This document shows, piece after piece, positions 7,164 to 14,430 of a DNA stretch of 38,360 nt. This stretch comes from an uncultured Oscillibacter sp. (GTDB lineage Bacteria > Bacillota > Clostridia > Oscillospirales > Oscillospiraceae). Every line of letters starts with the position of its first letter. The first letter of the stretch is position 1. The translations under genes were made by a program, and so were the position numbers. The DNA is taken from positions 1-38,360 of the forward strand of contig CANDBG010000022.1 in assembly GCA_947382875.1 (NCBI GenBank), given 5' to 3'. The notes under the pieces are model-generated. The model had not been told where the DNA came from, searched no databases, and worked only from the letters and a program-made list of their open reading frames with translations.

Positions 7164-8226
7164 TGATATCGTCCTTTCCGCCCTTCAGGATGATGATTTC
7201 ACCCTTCTCCTCCAAGCCGCGAATAATACCAACGATCCGTTGCTGGGCCTCCTCCACGTCCTTCATACGGACATTGGAAGTGATTTCCAGGTCGTCCTTG
7301 ATATTCTGGGCCATACGGCTGGACATATTGCTGAACAATTTGTTGGCAACCTCCGAATTGGCCGCCTTGAGGGACAGCACCAGATCCCGCGGGTCGCAGT
7401 CGCGGACGAAGCGCTGTACCGAACGGTCGTCCATGGTGACAATATCCTCGAAGACAAACATCCGCTTCCGAATCTCGTCCGCCAGCTCCTGGTCGTGGTC
7501 GGCCAGGCCGTCGAAAATATTTTTCTCGCTGGTACGGTCCAAATTGTTCATCACATCGGCCACGTAATCGATTCCGCCCACCTTGATATTGGTACTCGTC
7601 ATGATGCTGGAGAACTTGTGCTGCATCTCGTCCTGAACGATCTTGATGGCCATGGGGGACACGCTGTCGATCTTGGCAATGCTCTCCACCACCTGAATTT
7701 GCTTCCGTTCGTCCAACTGGGAGACCACGCCCGCCGCCTTGTCGGCGTCCACGTAGGACAACACCAGTGCAATCGTCTGGGGCCGTTCGTTCTGGAGGGC
7801 CGACAGCAGCGACTTGACATCCGCCTTGTCCATGAAGGCGAAGTCCCGGTTTTTGAGGGACTTTGTTACCTTGCTCAGCAGGTCCGAAGCGGCCTGTTCG
7901 CCGTAAGCCTTTTCCAGAACGGTCCGGGCATATTCCAGACCGCCTTCAGTTACAGCCTTGTTGGTCAGGCAAATCTGATAAAACTCGTTGAGGACCTCCT
8001 CAGTCATGTCGGAGTCGAGGAAGCCCAAACGGGCCACCTCAAGCGTCAGCAACTCCACATCCTCGGGTTCCATGTACTTATAGAGCAGGGACGCCTTTTC
8101 CGCGCCCAGGGCAACAATGACTGCCGCCGCCTTCTGGGGACTGCTCAACTCCACTTTGGGTTTTTTATTCTCCTTTGCAGCGGGGTTCGGGGGGGCCGCA
8201 GTTGCAGCCGCTGCCGCCTCAGCCAT
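7156..8226 (-). CDS. fliG: Flagellar motor switch protein FliG
   Basis: FliG is the rotor protein that contacts the MotA stator and transmits torque. The 356-residue product has an Ala-rich N-terminal extension (1-25), the FliG N domain (QKAAAVIVALGAEKAS), the middle domain with ERPQTIALVLSYV, and the C-terminal torque domain with FEDIVTMDDRSVQRFVRD and conserved charged residues. The middle-domain motif is ERPQ instead of the common EHPQ. ATG 8226 has GAGGAGG 8 bp upstream. The gene overlaps fliF by 8 bp and fliH by 8 bp. Confidence 0.97.
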   Translation of the reverse strand: MAEAAAAATAAPPNPAAKENKKPKVELSSPQKAAAVIVALGAEKASLLYKYMEPEDVELLTLEVARLGFLDSDMTEEVLNEFYQICLTNKAVTEGGLEYARTVLEKAYGEQAASDLLSKVTKSLKNRDFAFMDKADVKSLLSALQNERPQTIALVLSYVDADKAAGVVSQLDERKQIQVVESIAKIDSVSPMAIKIVQDEMQHKFSSIMTSTNIKVGGIDYVADVMNNLDRTSEKNIFDGLADHDQELADEIRKRMFVFEDIVTMDDRSVQRFVRDCDPRDLVLSLKAANSEVANKLFSNMSSRMAQNIKDDLEITSNVRMKDVEEAQQRIVGIIRGLEEKGEIIILKGGKDDIIA

Positions 8227-9883
8227 TGTCGTCGCCTCCTCTCAGCCACACTTTGAGCATTTGCGCGGCAATTTCCGGATTGTCGCTGGCGAACTGACGG
8301 ATATCCTTCCGCAGCTCCATGCTCCGCTCGGTTTGGAGGTCCATCACGTCCGCGCCGTTCTGAGCCGCCTCGCTGGAAAGGCCCGCAGCCTCCAGCAGCG
8401 CGTCCACCTGACCCTCCTGCAAGGCCAATTCTTCCGCCTCGCGCTTCTTCCGCCGTTTGCGGCGAATCAGCAGAATCACAATCAACAGGATAAGGAACAA
8501 GAGCAGTCCTGCCGCCGCGGCGATGATCACCCACAACGGAATACCCGCAATCTCGCTGGGCAGACCGCCGGGCGTGCCGGGTTCTTCGGCGTTGTAGCCG
8601 TAGAAGTCCGTCGCCATCACAGAAATTTTCCGGGTCAGGTCTTCCTCGTTGGTCTCTTCATCAAGCACACCTGTAATGCCTGCCGCCCGGGCAACCAGAT
8701 GCCGCAGATCATCCAGGTTCGGCGTTCCCACGGCGGCAGAATTGACAACCACCGCGATGGTGCAATCAGTCAGACGTCCGGCCGGGTTCCGGCTGGACGT
8801 GTCCGTATAGGAATTTTCATAGTCCGTCTGGCTGCTGCCGCTGATTTCCGTTTCGGTTCCGTCGGGGTTTGCCAGATCCTCCACCTGTTCGGGAATATCC
8901 GCGTTCGTTTCGGTACCAACAACGCCGCCAACGCCTTCCACGCCGGGACGGCCCACGTAATATTGATCGCTCTCTGAGGTGATGACGCCCCGGCCGCCGG
9001 TGGAGCCGTCCTGCGCATATTCCGGCAGGCGAACGTCATGCTCTTCCTTGGTAATCAGGCCGACTTCCACTTCGCAGTGTACGCCCACGTCAACGTTTCC
9101 ATCACCGTACATCGTGGTCAGCAGCTTCATGACCTCGGTACGGATACGGTTGGCCCACTCTTCTTCCAGGCGCAGCTTCAGCGTCGACGCCTCGTCGTCG
9201 CCGTCGCTCTCGAACGCCGAGTAATTGTTGCCCAGGGTATCGCCGATTTTCACTTCGTCGATCTCCAAGCCCTGCACGCTGGTGGAAACGAAGTCCCGAA
9301 TCACAGCGGCCTGATCGTTCGTAAGCATCGTGTTGGGCGCCATAGTCAACACAACGCCCGCCTTCGCGTTGACAACATTGTTGCTGTCCAGCACATAGCC
9401 CCGGTCCTCGCCGGGCGTGATCTGGACAACGGCCTGACGCACGTTGTCAAAACAGGCAATGGTCGCGCCCATGCGCTCCTGTATATCCATCAGCCAGGCA
9501 TTGTTCCGCTCAGCCTCGGTGGACAGGGCGCTTACGTTTTCCTTGTATGTAGTATAGAAAAAGCCCGATTTCCCGATGTTTTCCATCAGGAGCCCCGCTT
9601 TCAGGCTTGCCTCCTGGCTGCGGGGGACGAGAATCGTGTCGTCGTTTTCGATTTTGTAGCTGTTGACGCCCCGCTCCTGAAGGAACGTCAGCACCGCGCT
9701 GGCCTCCTGGGAACTCACGCCCGTCACCAACACGGCGTAATCACGGCTTCGGGTCGCCACGAAAGCCGCCGCGGCGACCACCAGCACCGCCAGAACAATT
9801 GCGGCGGCTATGTACACTTTTTTCGATAACTTCTTCAAAAACGCTTTTGTTTTTTCCCAGAAGCCCTTGACCTTCTCACGCAA
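8219..9883 (-). CDS. fliF: Flagellar MS-ring protein FliF
   Basis: FliF builds the MS ring in the cytoplasmic membrane, the base for flagellar assembly. The 554-residue product has an N-terminal membrane segment (about 23-46), YscJ/FliF ring domains (47-220) with VPRSQEASLKAGLL and VVNAKAGVVLTM, a variable periplasmic-type loop rich in Gly/Ser/Thr (310-380), a second membrane segment (about 446-472) followed by RRKRRKK, and a C-terminal cytoplasmic FliG-binding tail ending near RQFASDNPEIAAQMLKVWL. The start is TTG 9883 with GGGAGG 9 bp upstream. Confidence 0.96.
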   Translation of the reverse strand: MREKVKGFWEKTKAFLKKLSKKVYIAAAIVLAVLVVAAAAFVATRSRDYAVLVTGVSSQEASAVLTFLQERGVNSYKIENDDTILVPRSQEASLKAGLLMENIGKSGFFYTTYKENVSALSTEAERNNAWLMDIQERMGATIACFDNVRQAVVQITPGEDRGYVLDSNNVVNAKAGVVLTMAPNTMLTNDQAAVIRDFVSTSVQGLEIDEVKIGDTLGNNYSAFESDGDDEASTLKLRLEEEWANRIRTEVMKLLTTMYGDGNVDVGVHCEVEVGLITKEEHDVRLPEYAQDGSTGGRGVITSESDQYYVGRPGVEGVGGVVGTETNADIPEQVEDLANPDGTETEISGSSQTDYENSYTDTSSRNPAGRLTDCTIAVVVNSAAVGTPNLDDLRHLVARAAGITGVLDEETNEEDLTRKISVMATDFYGYNAEEPGTPGGLPSEIAGIPLWVIIAAAAGLLLFLILLIVILLIRRKRRKKREAEELALQEGQVDALLEAAGLSSEAAQNGADVMDLQTERSMELRKDIRQFASDNPEIAAQMLKVWLRGGDDNG

Positions 9884-9930
9884 GCGCCGCCGCCTCCCTT
9901 CCTACTTTCTTCATACGTCCAAGCGGCAAA

Positions 9931-10254
9931 TCAGAGCGAAATCCGGGTCAGCTCGGAATAGACGTCCATGGCCTTGTTCCGCAGCTGAATCAGCAGGTCC
10001 ACGGAGGTCTGATACTTGCTCATGGCAACCATCAGACTGGCAGGATTATCCAGCTGTCCGGTGGACAGCAGATATTGGGCTTCATTTTTTACCGCGTCCG
10101 TCTCCACCACATTCTCGACAGCGGAACGGAAAATCGCGCCGAAGGGGGTTTCATCGGCCACCTTGCCCAGCAAACCGGCGTCGTAACCCTTCGTGTCCGC
10201 GGCCTTCAGGGGAGTGATAGCCGTCAGAGGCTGCAATTTTTCAATAGGCGTCAT
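9931..10254 (-). CDS. fliE: Flagellar hook-basal body protein FliE
   Basis: FliE joins the MS ring to the rod. The 107-residue product is of normal length and carries the conserved C-terminal helices with NPASLMVAMSKYQTSVDLLIQ followed by RNKAMDVYSELTRI, close to the family consensus KA..sfql.v.vRNKlveAYqEimrmqv. AAGGAG lies 11 bp upstream of the ATG. It is placed between flgC and fliF, the standard order. Confidence 0.95.
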   Translation of the reverse strand: MTPIEKLQPLTAITPLKAADTKGYDAGLLGKVADETPFGAIFRSAVENVVETDAVKNEAQYLLSTGQLDNPASLMVAMSKYQTSVDLLIQLRNKAMDVYSELTRISL

Positions 10255-10284
10255 AATATTCCGCGCTCCTTTTCCTTCACAGCA

Positions 10285-10749
10285 TTAGCGGCCGATCTCC
10301 AGGCCCTGCGTAATCACGGTTTTCAAGGTGTTCATCGCCGTTACGTTTGCGGCGTAAGCCTGGGTTGCGGCCATGGCGTCGGTAATTTCCTTCACCATAT
10401 CCACGTTAGGCATTTCGACATAACCGTCATCGTTGGCGTCGGGGTGGGTGGGGTCGTAGACCAGCCGCAGCGGCGACGGGTCTTCCACAATCTGGGTCAC
10501 TTTCACGCCGCCGATGGTATCATAGCCCTTGTTCGGGGCCAGGCCGTATGCGGCCTTTGCCATGGCCATACGGAAGTCGTCCCGACCGGTTTCGGACCGA
10601 AAGACCACCATTTTCCGGCGATAGCTGCCGCCGTCGTTTTCGGTACGGGTGGTGGTGGAATTGGTAACGTTTTCGGCGACAATATCCAGGCGCGTCTGCT
10701 GGGCAGTCAGGCCGGAAGCCACAATGTTCATCGTGCTTAAAAATGCCAT
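10285..10749 (-). CDS. flgC: Flagellar basal-body rod protein FlgC
   Basis: FlgC is a proximal rod subunit. From ATG 10749 the protein is 154 residues, with the rod N-terminal motif MNIVASGLTAQQTRLDIVAE, then NVTNSTTTRT and GGSYRRKMVVF, the EDPSPLRLVYDPTHPDA segment and the C-terminal VKEITDAMAATQAYAANVTA followed by LKTVITQGLEIG. All are FlgC hallmarks. A longer open frame extends upstream to 10806 but has no homology there; GGAG about 10 bp before 10749 supports the chosen start. Confidence 0.96.
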   Translation of the reverse strand: MAFLSTMNIVASGLTAQQTRLDIVAENVTNSTTTRTENDGGSYRRKMVVFRSETGRDDFRMAMAKAAYGLAPNKGYDTIGGVKVTQIVEDPSPLRLVYDPTHPDANDDGYVEMPNVDMVKEITDAMAATQAYAANVTAMNTLKTVITQGLEIGR

Positions 10750-10833
10750 GATCTCAATACTCCATTTCTCGCCGGGCCTCCGGCGGACCACAAGATATGC
10801 GAACACAAAAATACTCCGCAGGCATGGAAAAAC

Positions 10834-10869
10834 GGGACGCTGTTTCCTGCGGCGCAGCCACAGCGTCCC
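10834..10869 (-). terminator. Apparent intrinsic terminator/attenuator between flgB and flgC
   Basis: A perfect 10-bp stem (GGGACGCTGT at 10834-10843, ACAGCGTCCC at 10860-10869) has an inner CTGC/GCAG stem. On the minus strand it is followed directly by GTTTTTCC. It lies 11 bp after the flgB stop codon in the 131-bp gap before flgC, so it could end or reduce transcription after the first gene of the operon. The T-run is short (five), so read-through is expected. Confidence 0.6.
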
Positions 10870-10880
10870 TCGTTCACAAT

Positions 10881-11267
10881 TTACTGTCCGCGCACAGCGG
10901 AGCGCAGAACGCTCAAATCGCTGTTGATCGAACTCATCACATAACGGAGCTGAAAGGCGGTGCGGGCAGCTTCGGCGCTCTGGGTGGTCACGTTCACACC
11001 GTTGTCGTCCATACGGGTGGATACGAGCTGTTCGGTCACTGCGAACTCAGAAGTCTCCAAAAGCTCCCGAACGTCCTTCCGGGGCGCATGACCGCTGGCC
11101 GCCCGTTCGATCTTGCCTCTCAGCGCCTCCTCAAAGGTGACGACTTTCTCTTTATAGTTGGGTGTTTCCGCATTGGCAATATTGTCCAGAATCGCCGCTT
11201 GTTTCGTCCACAGGAAACCCATAGATTTTTCCAGCAGCAGAAAGGAGTTGCTTGTTAAAAAGTCCAT
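10881..11267 (-). CDS. flgB: Flagellar basal-body rod protein FlgB
   Basis: FlgB is the most cell-proximal rod protein and the first gene of this operon. The 128-residue product from ATG 11267 has the rod N-terminal pattern FLWTKQAAILDNIANAETPN followed by YKEKVVTFEEALR, and the C-terminal AARTAFQLRYVMSSINSDL helix. GGAGG stands about 8 bp before this ATG. An open frame continuing upstream to about 11456 lacks similarity. A TATAAT box lies 62 bp upstream. Confidence 0.95.
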   Translation of the reverse strand: MDFLTSNSFLLLEKSMGFLWTKQAAILDNIANAETPNYKEKVVTFEEALRGKIERAASGHAPRKDVRELLETSEFAVTEQLVSTRMDDNGVNVTTQSAEAARTAFQLRYVMSSINSDLSVLRSAVRGQ

Positions 11268-11328
11268 ATGTCCATCCTCCCAAAGAAATCCAAACAAAAC
11301 CGCAAACCGGGGGGGCGCTGATTCTGCT

Positions 11329-11357
11329 ATTATAAATGTATTCCTGAAACAAGTCTG
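11329..11357 (-). promoter_or_regulatory. Promoter of the flagellar operon (flgB)
   Basis: A perfect TATAAT -10 box lies on the minus strand at 11329-11334, 62 bp before the flgB ATG. The -35 region at 17 bp spacing (11352-11357, CAGACT) is poor, so an activator may be needed or the strength may come from the -10 element. No sigma-28-like box is visible. Confidence 0.5.
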
Positions 11358-11416
11358 AACCCGTTGGAATTTCCAGCGGAAACCGGGCGTCTGGCCGCGT
11401 TTGCGGACAGACCGCC

Positions 11417-11628
11417 CCCCTCCCCCCTTCCGCGAACGGGGGACGGAAGCGCGCACTCTGGAAGGCCAACGGACGCCGTCGGGGTTCCTCCCTGATAACT
11501 CATGTTGCTATTATGCGCCATTCAGCCGAAAAAATCAAGTGTTATTTTCGGAGTCCTTCCGGGTCTTTGTGCAAAAAACATTATATTTTTCCGTCTTTTT
11601 GTACATATTTATGCACCCCTCCCCCCTT
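11417..11628. repeat. Two copies of a 13-bp C-rich direct repeat
   Basis: CCCCTCCCCCCTT occurs at 11417-11429 and 11616-11628, 199 bp apart. On the minus strand it reads as a G-rich tract (AAGGGGGGAGGGG) which could form G-quadruplex-like structure. Function is unknown. Confidence 0.6.
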
Positions 11629-11803
11629 GCAAGCACTTTTCTTGTCACTTTCGACAATTCCGCCAATTAAAATCCCCTATTTTTACCAGAAAGTTGACAT
11701 TTTTCACAATATCCCAAAAGTTTGCCGCAGATTTATGTATTTTTATGATTTTTTTACCAAGGTTTCTCCTTTGGATTTTCCTCTGCAAAATTTGCACTCC
11801 GGC

Positions 11804-11832
11804 TTGCCATTTCTAATTTTATATGATAAAAT
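11804..11832 (+). promoter_or_regulatory. Promoter of the REC/HD-GYP/GGDEF operon
   Basis: TTGCCA (11804-11809), a 17-bp spacer and TAAAAT (11827-11832) form a near-consensus sigma-A promoter; each box matches five of six bases. Transcription would start near 11839, leaving a leader of about 120 nt before the gene at 11960. Confidence 0.65.
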
Positions 11833-11838
11833 ATAGCA

Positions 11839-11959
11839 TGCGTCAAAACTTCCAATTATTTCAATCCATGCCCTGTTTCCGGCAAAATGGTTCCCATTTC
11901 CAGCCGGAAAGACGTTCCCCTCCGGCCGCAGAGCCGGAACTTTTCGATAAAGCGAGGAA
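11839..11959 (+). promoter_or_regulatory. Structured 5' leader of the c-di-GMP operon
   Basis: The leader contains a strong two-part hairpin: outer arms TTTCCGGC (11876-11883) and GCCGGAAA (11903-11910), inner arms AAATGG (11885-11890) and CCATTT (11894-11899) with a TTC loop. A second hairpin follows (GTTCC 11914-11918 with GGAAC 11936-11940, or alternatively CCGGC with GCCGG), then CTTTTC. A CCTCC segment in it could pair with the GAGG ribosome site at 11954. This layout suits an attenuator or ribosome-site switch. It does not match the c-di-GMP-I riboswitch core that I know. Confidence 0.4.
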
Positions 11960-14044
11960 GTGATTTCTCTGAATAAGCGTAAACAAAAAATCTTGATTGT
12001 GGATGACTCGGAACTCAACCGCGCCATTCTGGCGGATATGCTGGACGAGGAATACGAGATCATCGAAGCGGAAAACGGTCTGGAAGGCGTTGCCGTTCTT
12101 CAGCTTCAGGGGATGGACATTGCCCTGGTGCTCCTGGATATCGTGATGCCGGAAATGGACGGCTTCGGCGTTCTGGGCGTCATGCGCCAGAACAACTGGA
12201 TTGAGGATATTCCAGTCATCATGATTTCCGCTGAAAGCGGGTCCTCCCACATCGAGCGGGCCTATGACCTGGGCGTCACCGACTTCATCTCCCGCCCCTT
12301 TGACGCTCTGATCGTTCACCGGCGCGTGGTCAATACCATTCTGCTCTACGCCAAGCAGAAGCGGTTGGCCGGCATGGTGGCCGACCAGATTTACGAAAAC
12401 GAACAGCGCAGCAGCCTGCTGATCGACATTCTGAGCCACATCGTCGAATTCCGGAACGGGGAAAGCGGTTTGCACGTCCTGAACGTACGGACCCTGACCG
12501 AGCTGCTTTTGAAGCACCTCGTCCAGAAAACCGACCGCTATCCCCTCTCTCCGGCGGACATTGCCATGATCAGCACGGCTTCGGCTCTGCATGATATCGG
12601 CAAGATCTCCATTGATGAAAAAATTCTCAACAAGCCCGGCCGCTTCACCGACGAAGAATTCGCCATCATGAAAACGCATTCCATGGCCGGCGCGGAAATG
12701 CTCCAAAATCTCCCTATCCATCAAAACGACCCGCTGGTGAAGGTGGCCTACGACATTTGCCGCTGGCATCACGAGCGTTACGACGGACGCGGATACCCGG
12801 ACGGTCTCGTAGGCGACGAAATTCCCATCGCCGCCCAGATCGTGGCCCTGGCGGACGTCTACGACGCCCTCACCAGCAAGCGCTGCTACAAGGCCGCTTA
12901 TGACCATGAGACCGCCGTCAACATGATTCTGGAGGGCAAATGCGGCGCCTTTAACCCGCTTCTCCTGGAATGCCTGACGGAAACCGCCCCCACCATTCCC
13001 GCCCAGCTGGATGAGAGCGTCAACCCGGCCCAGCGGGATCAGCGGGAAATGAAAAATATGATGATGGAAATCCGGCGTCACGAGGAGCTGACCGCCTCCG
13101 AACGCACCCTCCAGCTGCTGGAACACGAGCGGATGAAATACAGCTTCTTCGCCGCCATGACCCAGGAGATTCAATTCGAATTCACACTCTCTCCGCCTAT
13201 GGTGACACTCTCCGCCTTCGGCGCGGAAAAGCTCGGGCTGGATGAGATCATCATGGACCCGCTGCAAAACGAAAAGGTCTGCGGACTCATGGACGAGATG
13301 GAGCGCAAGGGACTTTCCGACAGCCTGCGCAGCACCACGCCCGAACATCCCGTCATTACTTATGACTGCCGGCTCAACCTCCGGGGCGAGCGGCGCTGGT
13401 TCCAGATCACCGCCCGGGCCGTCTGGTCCGCGGACGAACCTCCGCGCTACACCGGCGCCATCGGCAAGGCCATTGATACCCATGAGTCCCGGATGCGCCT
13501 GGACGCCCTGGAACGCATGGCGTCCCACGATTCCCTCACCGGTCTTCTGAATCACGCTTACGCCAAGAAGCGTATTCTGGAACGCATGGAGCTTCGCTCC
13601 GCCTCCAACTTCGCCCTCGTCATCTTTGACCTGGACCATTTCAAATCCGCCAACGACAACCTTGGTCACGCCTTTGGCGATCACGTCCTCATGTACGTGG
13701 CGGAAAAGCTGCGGCAGAGCATCCGCGGCGGCGATATCGCCGCCCGGGTCGGCGGAGACGAATTTCTCATCTTCCTGGAATATAAGGAGGATGTGGATAT
13801 CGTGATTGACCGGATTTTCCAGTCCCTTTGCGGCGTTTACGAAGGCTTCGCCATTTCCATCAGTATGGGCGTCGCCCGGACGGACGTCGTGGGCAGCAAT
13901 TACGACGACCTGTTCCACGCCGCGGACCAGGCCCTGTATACGGTCAAGCGTTCCGGCCGGGGACGGTTCCGGTTTTATGACAAAACAATGCATAATATGC
14001 TCTCCGCCATCACCCCGATTGACAATGGCGGCGAACAGCGATAA
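11960..14044 (+). CDS. Response regulator with REC, HD-GYP, PAS-like and GGDEF domains
   Basis: A 694-residue c-di-GMP enzyme. REC (about 10-125) has paired acidic residues DDS and phospho-acceptor D60 (LLDIVMPEMDG). HD-GYP (about 150-340) keeps HDIGK (H211/D212), HHERYDGRGYPDG (GYP 278-280) and ALADVYDALTSKR, so phosphodiesterase activity is expected. A region at about 370-510 looks PAS-like (FEFTLSPPMVTLSAFGAEKL). GGDEF (about 530-685) has an intact GGDEF at 598-602 and an RGGD inhibitory site five residues before it, so cyclase activity with feedback is expected. The start is uncertain: GTG 11960 stands only 2 bp from GAGG; CTG 11969 is possible. It leads the Hpt-kinase operon. Confidence 0.9.
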   Translation: MISLNKRKQKILIVDDSELNRAILADMLDEEYEIIEAENGLEGVAVLQLQGMDIALVLLDIVMPEMDGFGVLGVMRQNNWIEDIPVIMISAESGSSHIERAYDLGVTDFISRPFDALIVHRRVVNTILLYAKQKRLAGMVADQIYENEQRSSLLIDILSHIVEFRNGESGLHVLNVRTLTELLLKHLVQKTDRYPLSPADIAMISTASALHDIGKISIDEKILNKPGRFTDEEFAIMKTHSMAGAEMLQNLPIHQNDPLVKVAYDICRWHHERYDGRGYPDGLVGDEIPIAAQIVALADVYDALTSKRCYKAAYDHETAVNMILEGKCGAFNPLLLECLTETAPTIPAQLDESVNPAQRDQREMKNMMMEIRRHEELTASERTLQLLEHERMKYSFFAAMTQEIQFEFTLSPPMVTLSAFGAEKLGLDEIIMDPLQNEKVCGLMDEMERKGLSDSLRSTTPEHPVITYDCRLNLRGERRWFQITARAVWSADEPPRYTGAIGKAIDTHESRMRLDALERMASHDSLTGLLNHAYAKKRILERMELRSASNFALVIFDLDHFKSANDNLGHAFGDHVLMYVAEKLRQSIRGGDIAARVGGDEFLIFLEYKEDVDIVIDRIFQSLCGVYEGFAISISMGVARTDVVGSNYDDLFHAADQALYTVKRSGRGRFRFYDKTMHNMLSAITPIDNGGEQR

Positions 14045-14064
14045 CGGAGAAGGAGATTTTATTT

Positions 14065-14430
14065 ATGACTTTGAAGGAATGTTATGCCGCGATGGGCAGC
14101 AATTACGACGAGGTGCTGGGACGGATGCGCAGCGAACGGTTAGTGCAGAAATTTGTGCTGAAATTCGCAGACGACGGCAGCTTTGATCTGCTGCAAAAGT
14201 CCCTGGCCGCGCAGAATTACGCGGAAGCCTTCCGCGCCGCCCACACCATCAAGGGCGTTTGTCAGAATCTGAGTCTTTCAAAGCTGGGCGCTTCCAGCAG
14301 CGCCCTGGCGGAAGCTCTCCGGGGCGGCGGGTGGAGCGAGGAAGCCGCTGCGCTGGTGGAGGAAACTACCCGGGATTATCAGGAAACCATTTCTGCAATA
14401 CGGGCATTTCAGGAGGCGCTGGGGGGATGA
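14065..14430 (+). CDS. Stand-alone Hpt phosphotransfer protein
   Basis: A 121-residue four-helix Hpt domain protein. The phospho-accepting histidine is H60 in AHTIKGVCQNLSL, a clear Hpt motif. There is no other domain. It would carry phosphate from the receivers of the hybrid kinase encoded next to the REC domain of the upstream c-di-GMP enzyme. AAGGAG lies about 11 bp upstream of the ATG, 20 bp after the previous stop. Its stop codon overlaps the start of the kinase gene (ATGA), so the two are translationally coupled. Confidence 0.92.
   Translation: MTLKECYAAMGSNYDEVLGRMRSERLVQKFVLKFADDGSFDLLQKSLAAQNYAEAFRAAHTIKGVCQNLSLSKLGASSSALAEALRGGGWSEEAAALVEETTRDYQETISAIRAFQEALGG

Larger units (their letters stand above)
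11268..11959. other. Intergenic region between the flagellar operon and the c-di-GMP/phosphorelay operon
   Basis: About 690 bp without a convincing gene. From left to right it holds the flagellar promoter (11329-11357, minus), a homopolymer-rich C/G zone (11411-11449), an AT-rich zone with poly-T and poly-A runs (11525-11830), and the promoter and leader of the plus-strand signalling operon. The 13-mer CCCCTCCCCCCTT occurs twice, at 11417-11429 and 11616-11628. Open frames crossing the region change composition abruptly and have no recognisable similarity. I saw no sigma-28-type TAAA/GCCGATAA motif. Confidence 0.7.

Noticed and set aside
11330-11521. GC-rich 63-codon minus-strand frame upstream of flgB
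   Set aside because: It crosses the flagellar promoter and consists of repeat-like Gly/Arg/Pro sequence without similarity.
11530-11605. Possible 23-residue peptide on the minus strand beginning MYKKTEKYNVFC after a G-rich tract
   Set aside because: The G-rich tract resembles a ribosome site, but the peptide is short, the tract repeats elsewhere without an open frame, and there is no other support.
11839-11959. Assignment of the leader as a c-di-GMP-I riboswitch
   Set aside because: The GACG and CCGGCC pieces are suggestive, but the conserved core and tetraloop-receptor arrangement are not present.
11861-13993. Very long open frame (about 710 codons) on the minus strand
   Set aside because: It is antisense to the REC/HD-GYP/GGDEF gene, whose motifs are unmistakable; the antisense product has low-complexity His/Val/Asp-rich sequence and no ribosome site.
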